Origin: Obelidium mucronatum
Lineage: Eukaryota; Chytridiomycota; Chytridiomycetes; Chytridiales; Chytriomycetaceae
NCBI GenBank assembly: GCA_025765595.1
Contig: JAIVFH010000061.1
Location: 124,001 to 188,000 of the forward strand
Direction of reading: 5' to 3'
Length of the DNA stretch: 64,000 nucleotides
The position numbers and the translations under genes are program-made. The notes under the pieces are model-generated. The model ran no database searches and had not been told where the DNA came from. It saw nothing but the letters and a program-made list of their open reading frames with translations. The stretch's first letter is position 1; every line of letters begins with the position of its first letter. Below are positions 22,779 to 31,753 of the stretch, in pieces.

Positions 22779-23039
22779 TTACGCGTTAATCAATATCTCT
22801 CTGTTTATTCGTCCCGCTAGCAACGGATCCGTTCTAAATGCCGAAAGAAGCGTGATGTGCTCAACATGTTCCGATGAATGAGCCTTCGTAGCTTTTTTTT
22901 CATACGCCGACTTGAATCCACGTCCTTGTAGCCCCCACTGGACTTGCTCAAGATTCGATGACTCACCATAGTATATTTCCTTCCAACTTTGAATGATACA
23001 GTAATGATCCCACCTCTTGGAGTTAAATGCTGTTGCACC
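22779..23039 (-). CDS. Small hypothetical protein, 3' exons
   Basis: A minus-strand stretch reads VQQHLTPRGGIITVSFKV and GRKYTM. An intron with consensus ends (GTGAGT..CAAG, 22911-22966, 56 nt) follows, then SAYEKKATKAHSSEHVEH and LLSAFRTDPLLAGRINREI, ending at TAA 22779. The spliced product looks more protein-like than the read-through. No convincing start exon was found upstream, so the 5' end is unknown. It ends only about 40 bp before the SEM1 start on the same strand and could alternatively be SEM1 leader sequence. No family recognised. Confidence 0.35.
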   Translation of the reverse strand, partial: GATAFNSKRWDHYCIIQSWKEIYYGESSNLEQVQWGLQGRGFKSAYEKKATKAHSSEHVEHITLLSAFRTDPLLAGRINREILINA

Positions 23040-23665
23040 TTTCAAATATCAAGATGCATTGATATATGAGTCCAATTATTGATTCAATGTGTACTGATAT
23101 TTGCTGAAGCAAGTGGAAGGGCATGAGTCAATGTTGAGCCATATTCACCATATTTATGTCTCTGGTACATCCAGTCCAGCCTGTCAGCGTCAGACAGTCG
23201 ATACTGATAGCGTCAAAAAAAGGCAACCCTGATTGACTTTTCCGGAGACTTTTGCCACATTATATGGCAAAATAGTGCCAAACAGGTGTCAACTAGACAC
23301 CATCGCTAATTCAGATTCTTGGTTTAGAGCAAGTACCTGGCGTTATTCGTCGTTTGCAGCGCAGTGTCATTTGTTTAACCAGCCACAAACTGCTCACAAA
23401 CTGCTGATTTTTCTACTGCGTCAAAAATCACATCTGCATAGACCTTGGAAGAACTATCCGCGTTCCAAAACGCTTCAGATATAATCGAACTCAGCTGGGA
23501 CCTGGGTCGCACTCCTGAGATTCATGTCAGAGTGACTAAGACACTTGTGGCTGTGCCAATTGTTTCTTTGATATCAATTTTCTCGAGTGTGGCTGGTAGG
23601 GCCCAAAAAAAAGACTATAAATGGCCCCTTCGCGATGCAGGAAACACACCTTTAAGCAACCCGAA
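23040..23665. other. Intergenic region upstream of the first PAN-like gene
   Basis: No coding exon is convincing here. A TATAAATG motif lies at 23616-23623, 43-50 bp before the ATG at 23666, in the same relative position as the TATA motifs of the two downstream paralogues (25018 and 26373). Confidence 0.5.
23616..23623 (+). promoter_or_regulatory. TATA box of PAN-like gene A1
   Basis: TATAAATGGCC lies about 50 bp before the start codon. Genes A2 (TATATAGATGGCC, 25018) and A3 (TATATATATGGCC, 26373) have a matching motif followed by the same GGCC at the same spacing. This supports a shared core promoter. Confidence 0.6.
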
Positions 23666-24307
23666 ATGAACTACTCTATCTTCCTCCTCGCTATCGCAGC
23701 CTCATTCGCTACCCTTGCTACTGCCTCGAACGTCCAACTCGATTCAGTCACCACCCCCAGCAACGAAACCCTCTCCCTGTTCGGCGAGAGAGACGGTGGT
23801 TTCCAATACGACCCAATCTATGACTCTGTCCAAGGATTCGACTGGTGGGGCTGGGATGCTGGAACCGACATAGCCAACAACGCTCAACACTGCGGATACA
23901 AAGCCTACCAGCGCGGCCTCCGCTTCTACACCTGGAACGCCAACACCAAAGTCTGCTACTTCAAGGCTCCACCAAGTGCCCCAGGAGTCGAAATGCGCAT
24001 CACAAAGAGCGAAATCACCTATGAAAACGACTTCCCAGGCGCGTTCGACGTTGGCCAGCTGTGGAACGTCAAGGCATCTACCTGCGAGTACTACTGCACG
24101 AAGGATGGGTACCCAGACAAAGGGTTCCCGCCTTGTCTTGTTGGAATCTATGCGTATGGAAACTGTTACTTGAAGTTCCCGAACCCATCGGAGCCACATG
24201 CGTGGGCTGGTGTTGCACGAGAATACAGGGAGAGACCACCGAAGCCTTGCCAGTGTGGTCGTCAGCGTTGTTGTGGGGATGATCCTCACGTTTGTTGCGA
24301 TTGGTGA
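23666..24307 (+). CDS. Secreted Cys-rich PAN/Apple-like protein, copy A1
   Basis: Intronless, 213 residues. A signal peptide (MNYSIFLLAIAASFATLATA) is followed by a short Ser/Thr region. Module 1 runs from 'FDWWGWDAGTD' through C..C pairs to 'CYFKAPPSAP'. Module 2 starts 'STCEYYCTKDGYPDKGFPPC' and ends 'CYLKFPNP'. A C-terminal Cys cluster (PCQCGRQRCC..CCDW) closes the protein. Paired cysteines around aromatic and basic residues resemble PAN/Apple domains, which bind proteins or carbohydrates outside the cell. I infer a wall- or surface-exposed adhesin or lectin. It heads a head-to-tail cluster with A2 and A3, which have exactly the same length. Confidence 0.75.
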   Translation: MNYSIFLLAIAASFATLATASNVQLDSVTTPSNETLSLFGERDGGFQYDPIYDSVQGFDWWGWDAGTDIANNAQHCGYKAYQRGLRFYTWNANTKVCYFKAPPSAPGVEMRITKSEITYENDFPGAFDVGQLWNVKASTCEYYCTKDGYPDKGFPPCLVGIYAYGNCYLKFPNPSEPHAWAGVAREYRERPPKPCQCGRQRCCGDDPHVCCDW

Positions 24308-25067
24308 AAAAAATACATCTATGCCAACACCTTTCCGGCTTTGGGTGGGGTTACGAAAGTTATTGTTTCAAAATAAATATTCAGTACAAGTGGGTTAAGA
24401 GTTTTATATTGAGACAGGCAGAATCGCCTTTTTTTTGAAATAGTAGCATACCACCACTCAACCAATTCCCAGAATCGCATCCAACCGTACTTCCAGGTAG
24501 AAGGTGACAGTCGTCGCGAAAGGTGTTTTTGAATTTAGATATCTTGGAGAATGATTCATCAATTTCTTTGGGGATATGTTCGTACTTCATACAACAGAGC
24601 AGTTGGAAAAACGTTCGTTTAGTTGAAGTCGAGCATCACTTCAGAGATTAAAAGGCAAAAGTGATTCGCCAGCCCAATCAAATCGCCACAACGATGTTTG
24701 ATTTAATCAACCAACCAGCCACAAGGACTGCACAGACACTCACTTGATTGAATTTTTCTGCGCCCAAGCAACCGTATTGTTTGCATCAAGTTTTGCAGCA
24801 ATTTCAAACTCCGGATTCTGGTCCATCAGCTCAATAGGGACAATTCCAGCGAACGCTAGGATAGTAAAACCACAAAAAAGACACGAAAGAAAAAGACACT
24901 AGTGGCTGTGCTTGTGGTATCTCGATTAAATTTTTTGTATAGCTTGTCGGCGTGGCAGCGCGCTTGGACAAAATTTTCTTGGCAACGTACCGCCGTGGCT
25001 GGTATGGGAAGAAAGAATATATAGATGGCCGTCCGCTCCTCTAAAAGTATTCGCCATAACCAGCAAA
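24308..25067. repeat. Duplicated spacer unit 1 (pairs with 25710-26420)
   Basis: The spacer after A1 and the spacer after A2 are nearly the same sequence. Shared blocks include the 3' flank with AAATAAATATTCAGTACAAG, a minus-strand exon-like segment, and the promoter of the following gene (GGCTGTGCTTGTGGTATCTC onward). Together with the gene, the duplicated unit is about 1.35 kb. Confidence 0.85.
24744..24856 (-). pseudogene. Exon-like remnant inside the duplicated spacer
   Basis: A minus-strand segment flanked by splice-like CTAG and GTGAGT reads FAGIVPIELMDQNPEF and then EIAAKLDANNTVAWAQ without stops. The matching segment in the second spacer (about 26095-26210) has an in-frame TGA after VPIELVEV plus small indels. 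It seems to be a fragment of a gene captured by the duplication and now decaying. No family recognised. Confidence 0.4.
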
Positions 25068-25709
25068 ATGAACTTTTCCATGTTCCTCCTTGCCATTGCA
25101 GCTTCAATTGCAACCCTTGCTACTGCCTCGAACGTCCAACTCGATTCAGTCACCACTCCCAGCAACGACACCCTCTCCTTGTTCGGCGGCAGAGACGGCG
25201 GTTACCAATACCCACCAATCTTTGACTCTGTCCCAGGATTCGACTGGTGGGGCTGGGATGCTGGAACCGACACAGCCAATAGTGCTCAACAGTGTGGTTA
25301 CAAGGCCTACCAGCGCGGCCTCCGTTTCTACACCTGGCACGCCAACACACAAGTCTGCTACTTCAAGGCTCCACCAAGTGCTCCAGGAGTTGAAATGCGC
25401 ATCACCAAGAGCGAAATCACATATGAAAACGACTTTCCTAACGCGTTCGATGTTGCCCAGCTTTGGAACGTCAAGGCATCCACCTGTGAGTACTACTGCA
25501 CGAAAGAGGGATACCCAGACAAAGGGTTCCCGCCTTGTCTTGTTGGAATCTATGCTTGGGGAAACTGTTACTTGAAGTTCCCGAACCCATCGGCTCCACA
25601 TGTTTGGGCTGGTGTTGCAAGAGAGTTCAAGGAGAGACCACCAAAGCCTTGCCAGTGTGGTCGTCAGCGTTGTTGTGGGGATGATCCTCACGTTTGTTGC
25701 GATTGGTGA
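25068..25709 (+). CDS. Secreted Cys-rich PAN/Apple-like protein, copy A2
   Basis: Intronless, 213 residues, with signal peptide MNFSMFLLAIAASIATLATA. The layout is the same as A1: 'FDWWGWDAGTDTANSAQQCG' module, 'CEYYCTKEGYPDKGFPPC' module and Cys-rich tail ending HVCCDW. It is closer to A3 than to A1, with only a handful of differing residues from A3. All cysteines of A1 are kept. The TATA-like TATATAG at 25018 sits 50 bp upstream. Secretion is clear from the leader; a surface-binding role is inferred. Confidence 0.75.
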   Translation: MNFSMFLLAIAASIATLATASNVQLDSVTTPSNDTLSLFGGRDGGYQYPPIFDSVPGFDWWGWDAGTDTANSAQQCGYKAYQRGLRFYTWHANTQVCYFKAPPSAPGVEMRITKSEITYENDFPNAFDVAQLWNVKASTCEYYCTKEGYPDKGFPPCLVGIYAWGNCYLKFPNPSAPHVWAGVAREFKERPPKPCQCGRQRCCGDDPHVCCDW

Positions 25710-26420
25710 AAAAAATAACATCTATGCCAACACCTTTCTGGCTTCGGATGGGGTTACGAAAGTTACTATTTCAAAATAAATATTCAGTACAAGTGGGTTA
25801 AGAGTTTTATATTGAGACAGGCAGAATCGCCTTTTTTTGAAATACTAGTACACCACCACTTAACCAATTTCCAGAATCGCATCCAACCCTACTTCCAAGT
25901 AAGCGAAAGGTATTTTTGAATTTAGATATCTTGGATAATGATCCATCAACATTATAACAAAGCAGTTGGAAAAACGTGTAGTTATAAGCGAGCATCACTT
26001 CAGAGATTAAAAGGCAAAAGTGATTCGCCAGCCCAATCAACTCGCCACAATGACGCTTAAACCAACCAGCCACAAGGACTGCACAGACACTCACTTGATT
26101 GAATTTTTTCTGCCAGCAACCGTATTGTTTACATCAAGTTTTGCAGCAATTTCAAACTCCGGATTCTGGTCACACCTCCACCAGCTCAATAGGGACAATT
26201 CCAGCGAACGCTAGGATAGTAAAATCACAAAAAAGACACGAAAGAAAAAGACACTAGTGGCTGTGCTTGTGGTATCTCGATTAAATTTTTTGTATAGCTT
26301 GTCGGCGTGGCAGCGCACTTGGACAAATTTTTCTTGGCAACGTACCGCCGTGGCTGGTATGGGAAGAAAGAATATATATATGGCCGTCCGCGCCTCGAAG
26401 TATTCGCCATAACCAGCAAA
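25710..26420. repeat. Duplicated spacer unit 2 (pairs with 24308-25067)
   Basis: A second copy of the A1-A2 spacer with small deletions (for example the TCGTCGCGAAAGG region and part of the exon-like remnant), ending in the A3 promoter. This arrangement means A3 arose by tandem duplication of the A2 unit or the reverse. Confidence 0.85.
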
Positions 26421-27062
26421 ATGAACTTTTCCATGTTCCTCCTTGCCATTGCAGCTTCAATTGCAACCCTTGCTACTGCCACGAACGTCCAACTCGATTC
26501 AGTCACCACTGCCAGCAACGACACCCTCTCCCTGTTTGGCGAGAGAGACGGCGGTTACCAATACCCACCAATCTTTGACTCTGTCCCAGGATTCGACTGG
26601 TGGGGTTGGGATGCTGGAACCGACACAGCCAACAGTGCTCAACAGTGTGGTTACAAGGCCTACCAGCGCGGCCTTCGTTTCTACACCTGGCACGCCAACA
26701 CACAAGTCTGCTACTTCAAGGCACCACCAAGTGCTCCAGGAGTTGAAATGCGCATCACCAAGAGCGAAATCACATATGAAAACGACTTTCCTAACGCGTT
26801 CGATGTTGCCCAGCTTTGGAACGTCAAGGCATCCACCTGTGAGTACTACTGCACGAAAGAGGGATACCCAGACAAAGGGTTCCCGCCTTGTCTTGTTGGA
26901 ATCTATGCTTGGGGAAACTGTTACTTGAAGTTCCCGAACCCATCGGCTCCACATGTTTGGGCTGGTGTTGCAAGAGAGTTCAAGGAGCGACCACCAAAGC
27001 CTTGCCAATGTGGTCGTCAGCGTTGTTGTGGGGATGATCCTCACGTTTGCTGTGACTGGTAA
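26421..27062 (+). CDS. Secreted Cys-rich PAN/Apple-like protein, copy A3
   Basis: Intronless, 213 residues, almost identical to A2. The few differences lie near the mature N-terminus (ATNVQLDSVTTAS, LFGERDGG). Signal peptide, two PAN-like modules and the C-terminal Cys cluster are intact. The ATG at 26421 is preferred over upstream in-frame codons because the leader, TATA position (26373) and length then match A1 and A2. After the stop the 3' flank diverges from A1 and A2, marking the end of the duplication. Confidence 0.75.
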   Translation: MNFSMFLLAIAASIATLATATNVQLDSVTTASNDTLSLFGERDGGYQYPPIFDSVPGFDWWGWDAGTDTANSAQQCGYKAYQRGLRFYTWHANTQVCYFKAPPSAPGVEMRITKSEITYENDFPNAFDVAQLWNVKASTCEYYCTKEGYPDKGFPPCLVGIYAWGNCYLKFPNPSAPHVWAGVAREFKERPPKPCQCGRQRCCGDDPHVCCDW

Positions 27063-27245
27063 TTCATATCAGTTGGTTGTTCTGAACACGAATGGGGCTA
27101 GACTGCGTCGTGAAACAAAATCTATTCAAATAAATTACATTTCATCCTTATTATTTTCACTTCTGTCTGTTATGAGTGGTTGTCTTGCTTTCATCTCATT
27201 TTGAAAAAAGGAAATCAAGAGTTTTTTTTTTACTATTCCTTTACT

Positions 27246-28268
27246 TCACGCCATCATATCTTCAATTTCTTTTGTATAAATGTTGATATTGTTCTGAGTG
27301 TGGTGGCTGGTGCTACCCATGTGACTTGGAAGAGAACCCGACTGTCTGGAACTGGAGAGATTCTTTGCTGACTGTAAAAAATCTGGTCGTTTACCTCCTG
27401 TTTCAATGTTAATTATTCCTTCCTTCCTCGCTTCATCAATCTGGCTCTGCGCATTTGTCTCCTTTGTAAGCTCAAGTCTATGAAGCCGATACTTCATTCC
27501 AAAGAGAACAAAGAATATGGCTGTTGTCAAGCCACAAGCAGCAACAGTATACAAAAGATCGCGTAGGACTCCCATCACCAGGAACGCAAGCGCACAAATC
27601 GCGCAAACCGTGCTACATGTTCCAAACTGCGACACTTTAAGTAAATGATCATCCACGACATCTCCTAAAGCAGATACGCGCCATATAAACCTCACAAACG
27701 TGATCAAGTAAACGAAATCCAACGCGACAGCCACGATTCCACCGAGAATCGCAGTTCCAATCTGAATAGGGACCATGATTTGAAATAATTCAGTGTTTTC
27801 GAGAGAGTTTGCAATAGCTGCAATGATCCGCGGGATTACTTGCAAAGCGATAATAAAAGGAGCTGTTTTCATGGCCAACTCCATTCCTTGGACCAAAGAC
27901 GGACTATTTAAGGAAATCACCGACTTTCCCCTTCCCCAAGAATAAAGAACAAAGGCAATCTGCCATGACGCGCCAAAGAAACTCATTACGGCTTCCACAT
28001 TTCTTTGGTTTGAGCTTGGATATATCATAAGCCATATCACTGCGGCGTAGATCATTGCTGATGAAAGACCCATCGCCAACAGTTGGATATTGAAGCTGGT
28101 CCAAAACTTGGCTTGCTGCGCTTTGATGACTTCGCGCTGGGCCATGAAACAAAAGAGACTGATTATTCCAAGCGCGTTTAAAGCGTATAAAGCGATGGAA
28201 AGAGGCAGAATAAGTTTGTTGTAAACGACTGGCTCGTTTAGCATTGTCAATTTTTGTTTGATAGACAA
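27246..28268 (-). CDS. Seven-TM membrane protein, chytrid-type family (copy 1)
   Basis: Single exon of 340 residues. It starts MSIKQKLTMLNEPVVYNK and has seven hydrophobic segments. The cytosolic tail is Ser/His/Gln-rich and ends KEIEDMMA. Landmarks 'FNIQLLAMGLSS', 'LYSWGRGKSV' and 'APFIIALQVIPRI' align with 'FNVQLFIIGLSL', 'KYSWARSRSV' and 'SPVILVPQVVPPI' of the protein at 58.2-59.5 kb. The two are therefore paralogues. This copy lacks the Cys-rich ectodomain. Topology suggests a receptor-like or transporter role, but I do not recognise a named family. Its start lies 63 bp from the stop codon of the gene to its right, transcribed the same way. Confidence 0.75.
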   Translation of the reverse strand: MSIKQKLTMLNEPVVYNKLILPLSIALYALNALGIISLFCFMAQREVIKAQQAKFWTSFNIQLLAMGLSSAMIYAAVIWLMIYPSSNQRNVEAVMSFFGASWQIAFVLYSWGRGKSVISLNSPSLVQGMELAMKTAPFIIALQVIPRIIAAIANSLENTELFQIMVPIQIGTAILGGIVAVALDFVYLITFVRFIWRVSALGDVVDDHLLKVSQFGTCSTVCAICALAFLVMGVLRDLLYTVAACGLTTAIFFVLFGMKYRLHRLELTKETNAQSQIDEARKEGIINIETGGKRPDFLQSAKNLSSSRQSGSLPSHMGSTSHHTQNNINIYTKEIEDMMA

Positions 28269-28331
28269 TGAGAAACCGCTGAGTTGGAAAAACGAGTGAA
28301 AAATGAAAAAATAATCGAAAAACAGTATATA

Positions 28332-30248
28332 TTAACAAAGAAGGTTGAATAATAGTTGATTTTCCATGGATATAATAGAGGGATGGGCGTGATTGGACGG
28401 ACAATCGAAACTACTGCACATCAAGTCGTCGCTATTGACGGGACCGACGTCCCAAATATCCGCATTTAATTCTTCTTTAAATATTATTGCGGCGGTTGTG
28501 CGAAACATCTCGTTCCGTGCGTGTGTGTACTTTCGATGTTCAAACCGGTTGTGTCCAAACACACGTGACGAGCATGCAGGTTGAGCAGGTCTAAATACAA
28601 ATCTTACGCCAGTCTCATGCGCATATAGAGTTTTGAGTGATATCGCAAACTGGATGTAGCAAAATTTCAATAACTTGCTTTCAAATAAAACTTGGAATAC
28701 CTTTCTCAATTCTTGGGCCCATGTAGCATATTGTTCAAAAGCAGCTCCCCAGTTTCCGGAACTAAAAATAACCAGTTTAACGCTTTCATTATATCGTCGA
28801 CTTTCAGCAACTGCGTTCTTTGGGTGTCCCACATCCAAGATATCTTTCCACAAAAAAGGGTTGCGAGTTGAAGAGTCCCCAATGGAGCGGAAATAAATCT
28901 TGGCGTAAGCAGCTTTCCATTTTTCAGACTTACTCATCAACTCAACTTCACCCTCTGGATTCTTGTTGGCTATTCCTTCGTTCTCTCCAATCAGGACAGC
29001 ACGGTTACCGTGATGAAAATCACCAAACCATCCCGACCGACCGTCCTCGCATATTTCCGCATCAGTATCGCCTTTTACAAAGGTTGTCCAAGGTTTGTTC
29101 ATGTTCAGATATTTAATGGCGCGGCGCGAGTTGCTGTCCCCGTACCAATGTATCACAGGATATTTTTTAATGAGGCATTTTCGCGAAGCTGGCGGTGTAA
29201 AATGGCGGAGTGTACAGTCTGTAGAAGGAAGCCAAAGGTATCCGGTCTTACTGGGTGATTGATTGGTTACCCAGGGTGTGCTGTTGTATCTGGGGTTCGA
29301 TAGTAAGGCTGTGTGAAGACGCCAGTGACCGGGAAATAGGCTGTCTAATGGGAATGGGAAGGGCGCCTCTTCGGCGCTGGAGTTTGTGAGAGCAGAGGAG
29401 TTGTAGAGTGAAGAGATGTTGCAGTGGGGGGATATTTGATTTGTGTTGATGGATGATCGTGTGTGGGGAACATATACTTTTGCAGTTGTATTGGCCTGGA
29501 TATGTAATGGCAGCGTCACTTTCTTAAGCGATGAAATCTTCAAGTGAGTTGAGTTTATCGGGTTCCACTCATAGTCCCGATGTTCTAAACGAACTGACAA
29601 TTCGTATATTCCGTGCACAGATAGTTCGAGTTCTGATTCATAGATTCTGCTGTGTTCGTAAACATGACTCGAAGTTGGAGAGGTAGACGGCAGTCTGCAT
29701 TGCCTTAAACTCTGACGAAAATGTGTTGTTTTACTTGATGCCGAAAGAATTAAATCATCTGGAGGGAACAGCGAAGGAACCATTTGGTACCGCTCCCAAT
29801 GACCAGGTCCAAGATTATTTCTGGGTTGGACCTGAGAGGATTCTCCGTCTGGTCAACCAATTGATCACGAAATTGGGAAAAAATACTGACCACAGCTACT
29901 ATAGTAAAGCTTGTTGGTGTGCTATTGGCAGAGGGAAAGAGTCCGAATGACGAGGCATTGGCAGTGAAGATGAAATCTGTCAGATTGGTCCGAACTCTTA
30001 AAAAGTCCAAATCAACGCGTTTCAAAGTATAAGATGTGCCACAGATAGTACACGTACCGGCATGGCTTGATTCGGTCCATCTGATAGATCGGTTTGTCGG
30101 ACAGACTGGATGTGTTGTCTGTTTGGGTCTTTGCCTCAAAAACTTTGACATCCGGCCTTGTGACATAAATATGCCAAAGCGGAAACGCGAAAGCGGATGC
30201 TAGAAATATCGCGAAGGCGATGTGCTTTGTGGAGACTGATTTGGTCAT
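28332..30248 (-). CDS. Type II membrane SGNH/PC-esterase-like protein (Pmr5/Cas1/NXPE type)
   Basis: Exon 1 (from 30248) codes a short cytosolic end and a signal anchor (HIAFAIFLASAFAFPLWHIY). After three introns (including one near 28635-28690) the lumenal part has many N-glycosylation sequons. The esterase motif is 'VIHWYGDSNSRRAIKYLN' (GDSxxR, nucleophile Ser). Downstream, 'VIFSSGNWGAAFEQYATW' is followed by the C-terminal 'HAHPSIISMENQLLFNLLC', which would supply the catalytic Asp/His block. These fit the PC-esterase fold of plant TBL/PMR5, cryptococcal Cas1 N-terminal and animal NXPE proteins, which act in the Golgi as O-acetyl transferases or esterases on polysaccharides. The exact substrate is unknown. 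Its neighbours are also secretory or surface genes. Confidence 0.7.
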
Positions 30249-30885
30249 ATATATATACGCAAAATATATGTTTTCAAGTCCAATTGGTTCACTTTACATA
30301 AGATCTACGATGGTTTGAGACAGGGTCAGTTTTAAACTATGAAATCACAAAAATGGGCTACATATTATCACAAGAGGGGAGAGTTGTTGTTTCAAGACTT
30401 GTTGTCCCATTGTCAATCAGCATGGCTATGAAAACAACAGCACCGCCATAAACAGCGTATACTATCATAACATGTCTTAAATCTTTCGAACTGCTCGCTT
30501 TGACTTATTTTGGAAGCAGGCTGGCTCACATTCTTGAAAAGACCTCTCGGCATCCCTATAGCCTTGGTTCGTCTACGAATAAAACGGTTTAAACGCCCAA
30601 ACAACTTTAACTTGTTTTCAAGTGCGCCAACTGTTCGAATCCGGTTCGAATCGCTTGTGGCTGTGTTTTTTAATCGACAAGGAAAAGTTCACATGGTCAG
30701 CAGGGGAAAAGAAACTCCATCAATCCAGCAAAAAGCATTACATCTTATATTTCATTTCATTGAATCTCATTCAGTCGGTATAGTGCAATGTCTCTCGTTC
30801 GTGTGAAAGTGGCTGTGCGGCGGCTTGCCGCCTTCCAAAATTGGTGTGTCCAAAAGTGAAGACACCCACATCAATTTGACAGTCT
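30249..30885. other. Intergenic region between divergent secretory genes
   Basis: Upstream sequence for both the PC-esterase-like gene (-) and the PAN-like gene C (+). It contains TATATATATA at 30248-30257 and a GGCGGC-TT-GCCGCC palindrome near 30817-30830. Short reading frames here show no protein-like pattern. Confidence 0.45.
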
Positions 30886-31673
30886 ATGGTTTCTTTTATC
30901 AAATCTGCTTTTGCCGTCTCGTCTGTTGTCCTTGTCTCTGCACATGGATTTTTGGTAAAACCGCCCAGCCTCGCAGAGCTTCAAGCTGGCGGAGTCGACC
31001 CTGACACCTTCCCAGAGATTTCTCGCGCAGTTGTTCAAAGTACGAATCAAACCGAGCAGGCTTCCCCAAGATACTATCTCCAATATGTAGGTTCAACCGA
31101 AAATGAATGTGCAGATGATTTGAATATTTTTTTCTTTGATTGAATATTTTTTTTTGTCCCTAGTACGTTATTCAGCAAGGCTACGATTGGTACGGATTCG
31201 ACGTGTGGTCATTCGAGGAAGCGACTCTTGAACAATGCGCCTATAACGCATGGTACCATGATCTCAATATCTTCACCTTCAATGCGTACAACCGCAAGTG
31301 CTACCTCAAGTTCCCCACTGAAGTAAACGGCGCTGCAATGCTTGTAACTGGAAGCGACTTGGTTGGTTGGGATTTGGATTTCCCTTACCACTTTGACACT
31401 GTCTCGTTCCACGGGTACCCACCAAAAACGTGCGATTATTACTGCACAATCGACGGGTACCCTGACAAGGGGTTCCCACCCTGTATGGCCTATAACTATG
31501 AAGACCATTCCAAGGGCTGTTACTTGAAGCATCCATACCGTAGTGCTGATTGGGTTTATGCTGGGGCTGTTGGATACGATTGGGCAGACGGTTACAAGAG
31601 TGTCGGAAACTCAAAACGCATTGAAATAGATGAAAGCAAGATGAATCTCATCAGAGAGCGTCCAAAGCAATAA
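30886..31673 (+). CDS. Secreted PAN/Apple-like protein, divergent copy C
   Basis: Two exons (30886-31086, 31164-31673) give 236 residues. The signal peptide is MVSFIKSAFAVSSVVLVSAHG. Module 1 reads 'YDWYGFDVWSFEEATLEQCA' to 'CYLKFPTEVNG'. Module 2 reads 'KTCDYYCTIDGYPDKGFPPC' to 'CYLKHPYRS'. The DGYPDKGFPPC block is the same as in the A copies, which confirms family membership. The Cys-rich C-terminal tail is absent; a basic/acidic tail (RIEIDESKMNLIRERPKQ) is there instead. It is the only family member here with an intron, which suggests it is the older form. Confidence 0.75.
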
Positions 31674-31753
31674 GTGAGCTTGGATTCATCAAATAAAAAA
31701 CCATTCAATACAGCACTTTACTGAAATAGATGATATATACCTCACGTTTTTTT

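Noticed and set aside
28332..28400. Bidirectional or operon-like link between the 7TM and PC-esterase genes because of their 63-bp gap
   Set aside because: Both are on the minus strand with a short gap, which is common in this compact genome; no sign of co-transcription can be seen.
30600..30670. Possible tRNA because of a GGTTCGAATC-like T loop
   Set aside because: No acceptor, anticodon or D stems can be paired around it.
30817..30830. GGCGGC-TT-GCCGCC palindrome as another member of the hairpin family
   Set aside because: The half-sites are in the opposite order, the loop is TT and it is intergenic; not the same element.
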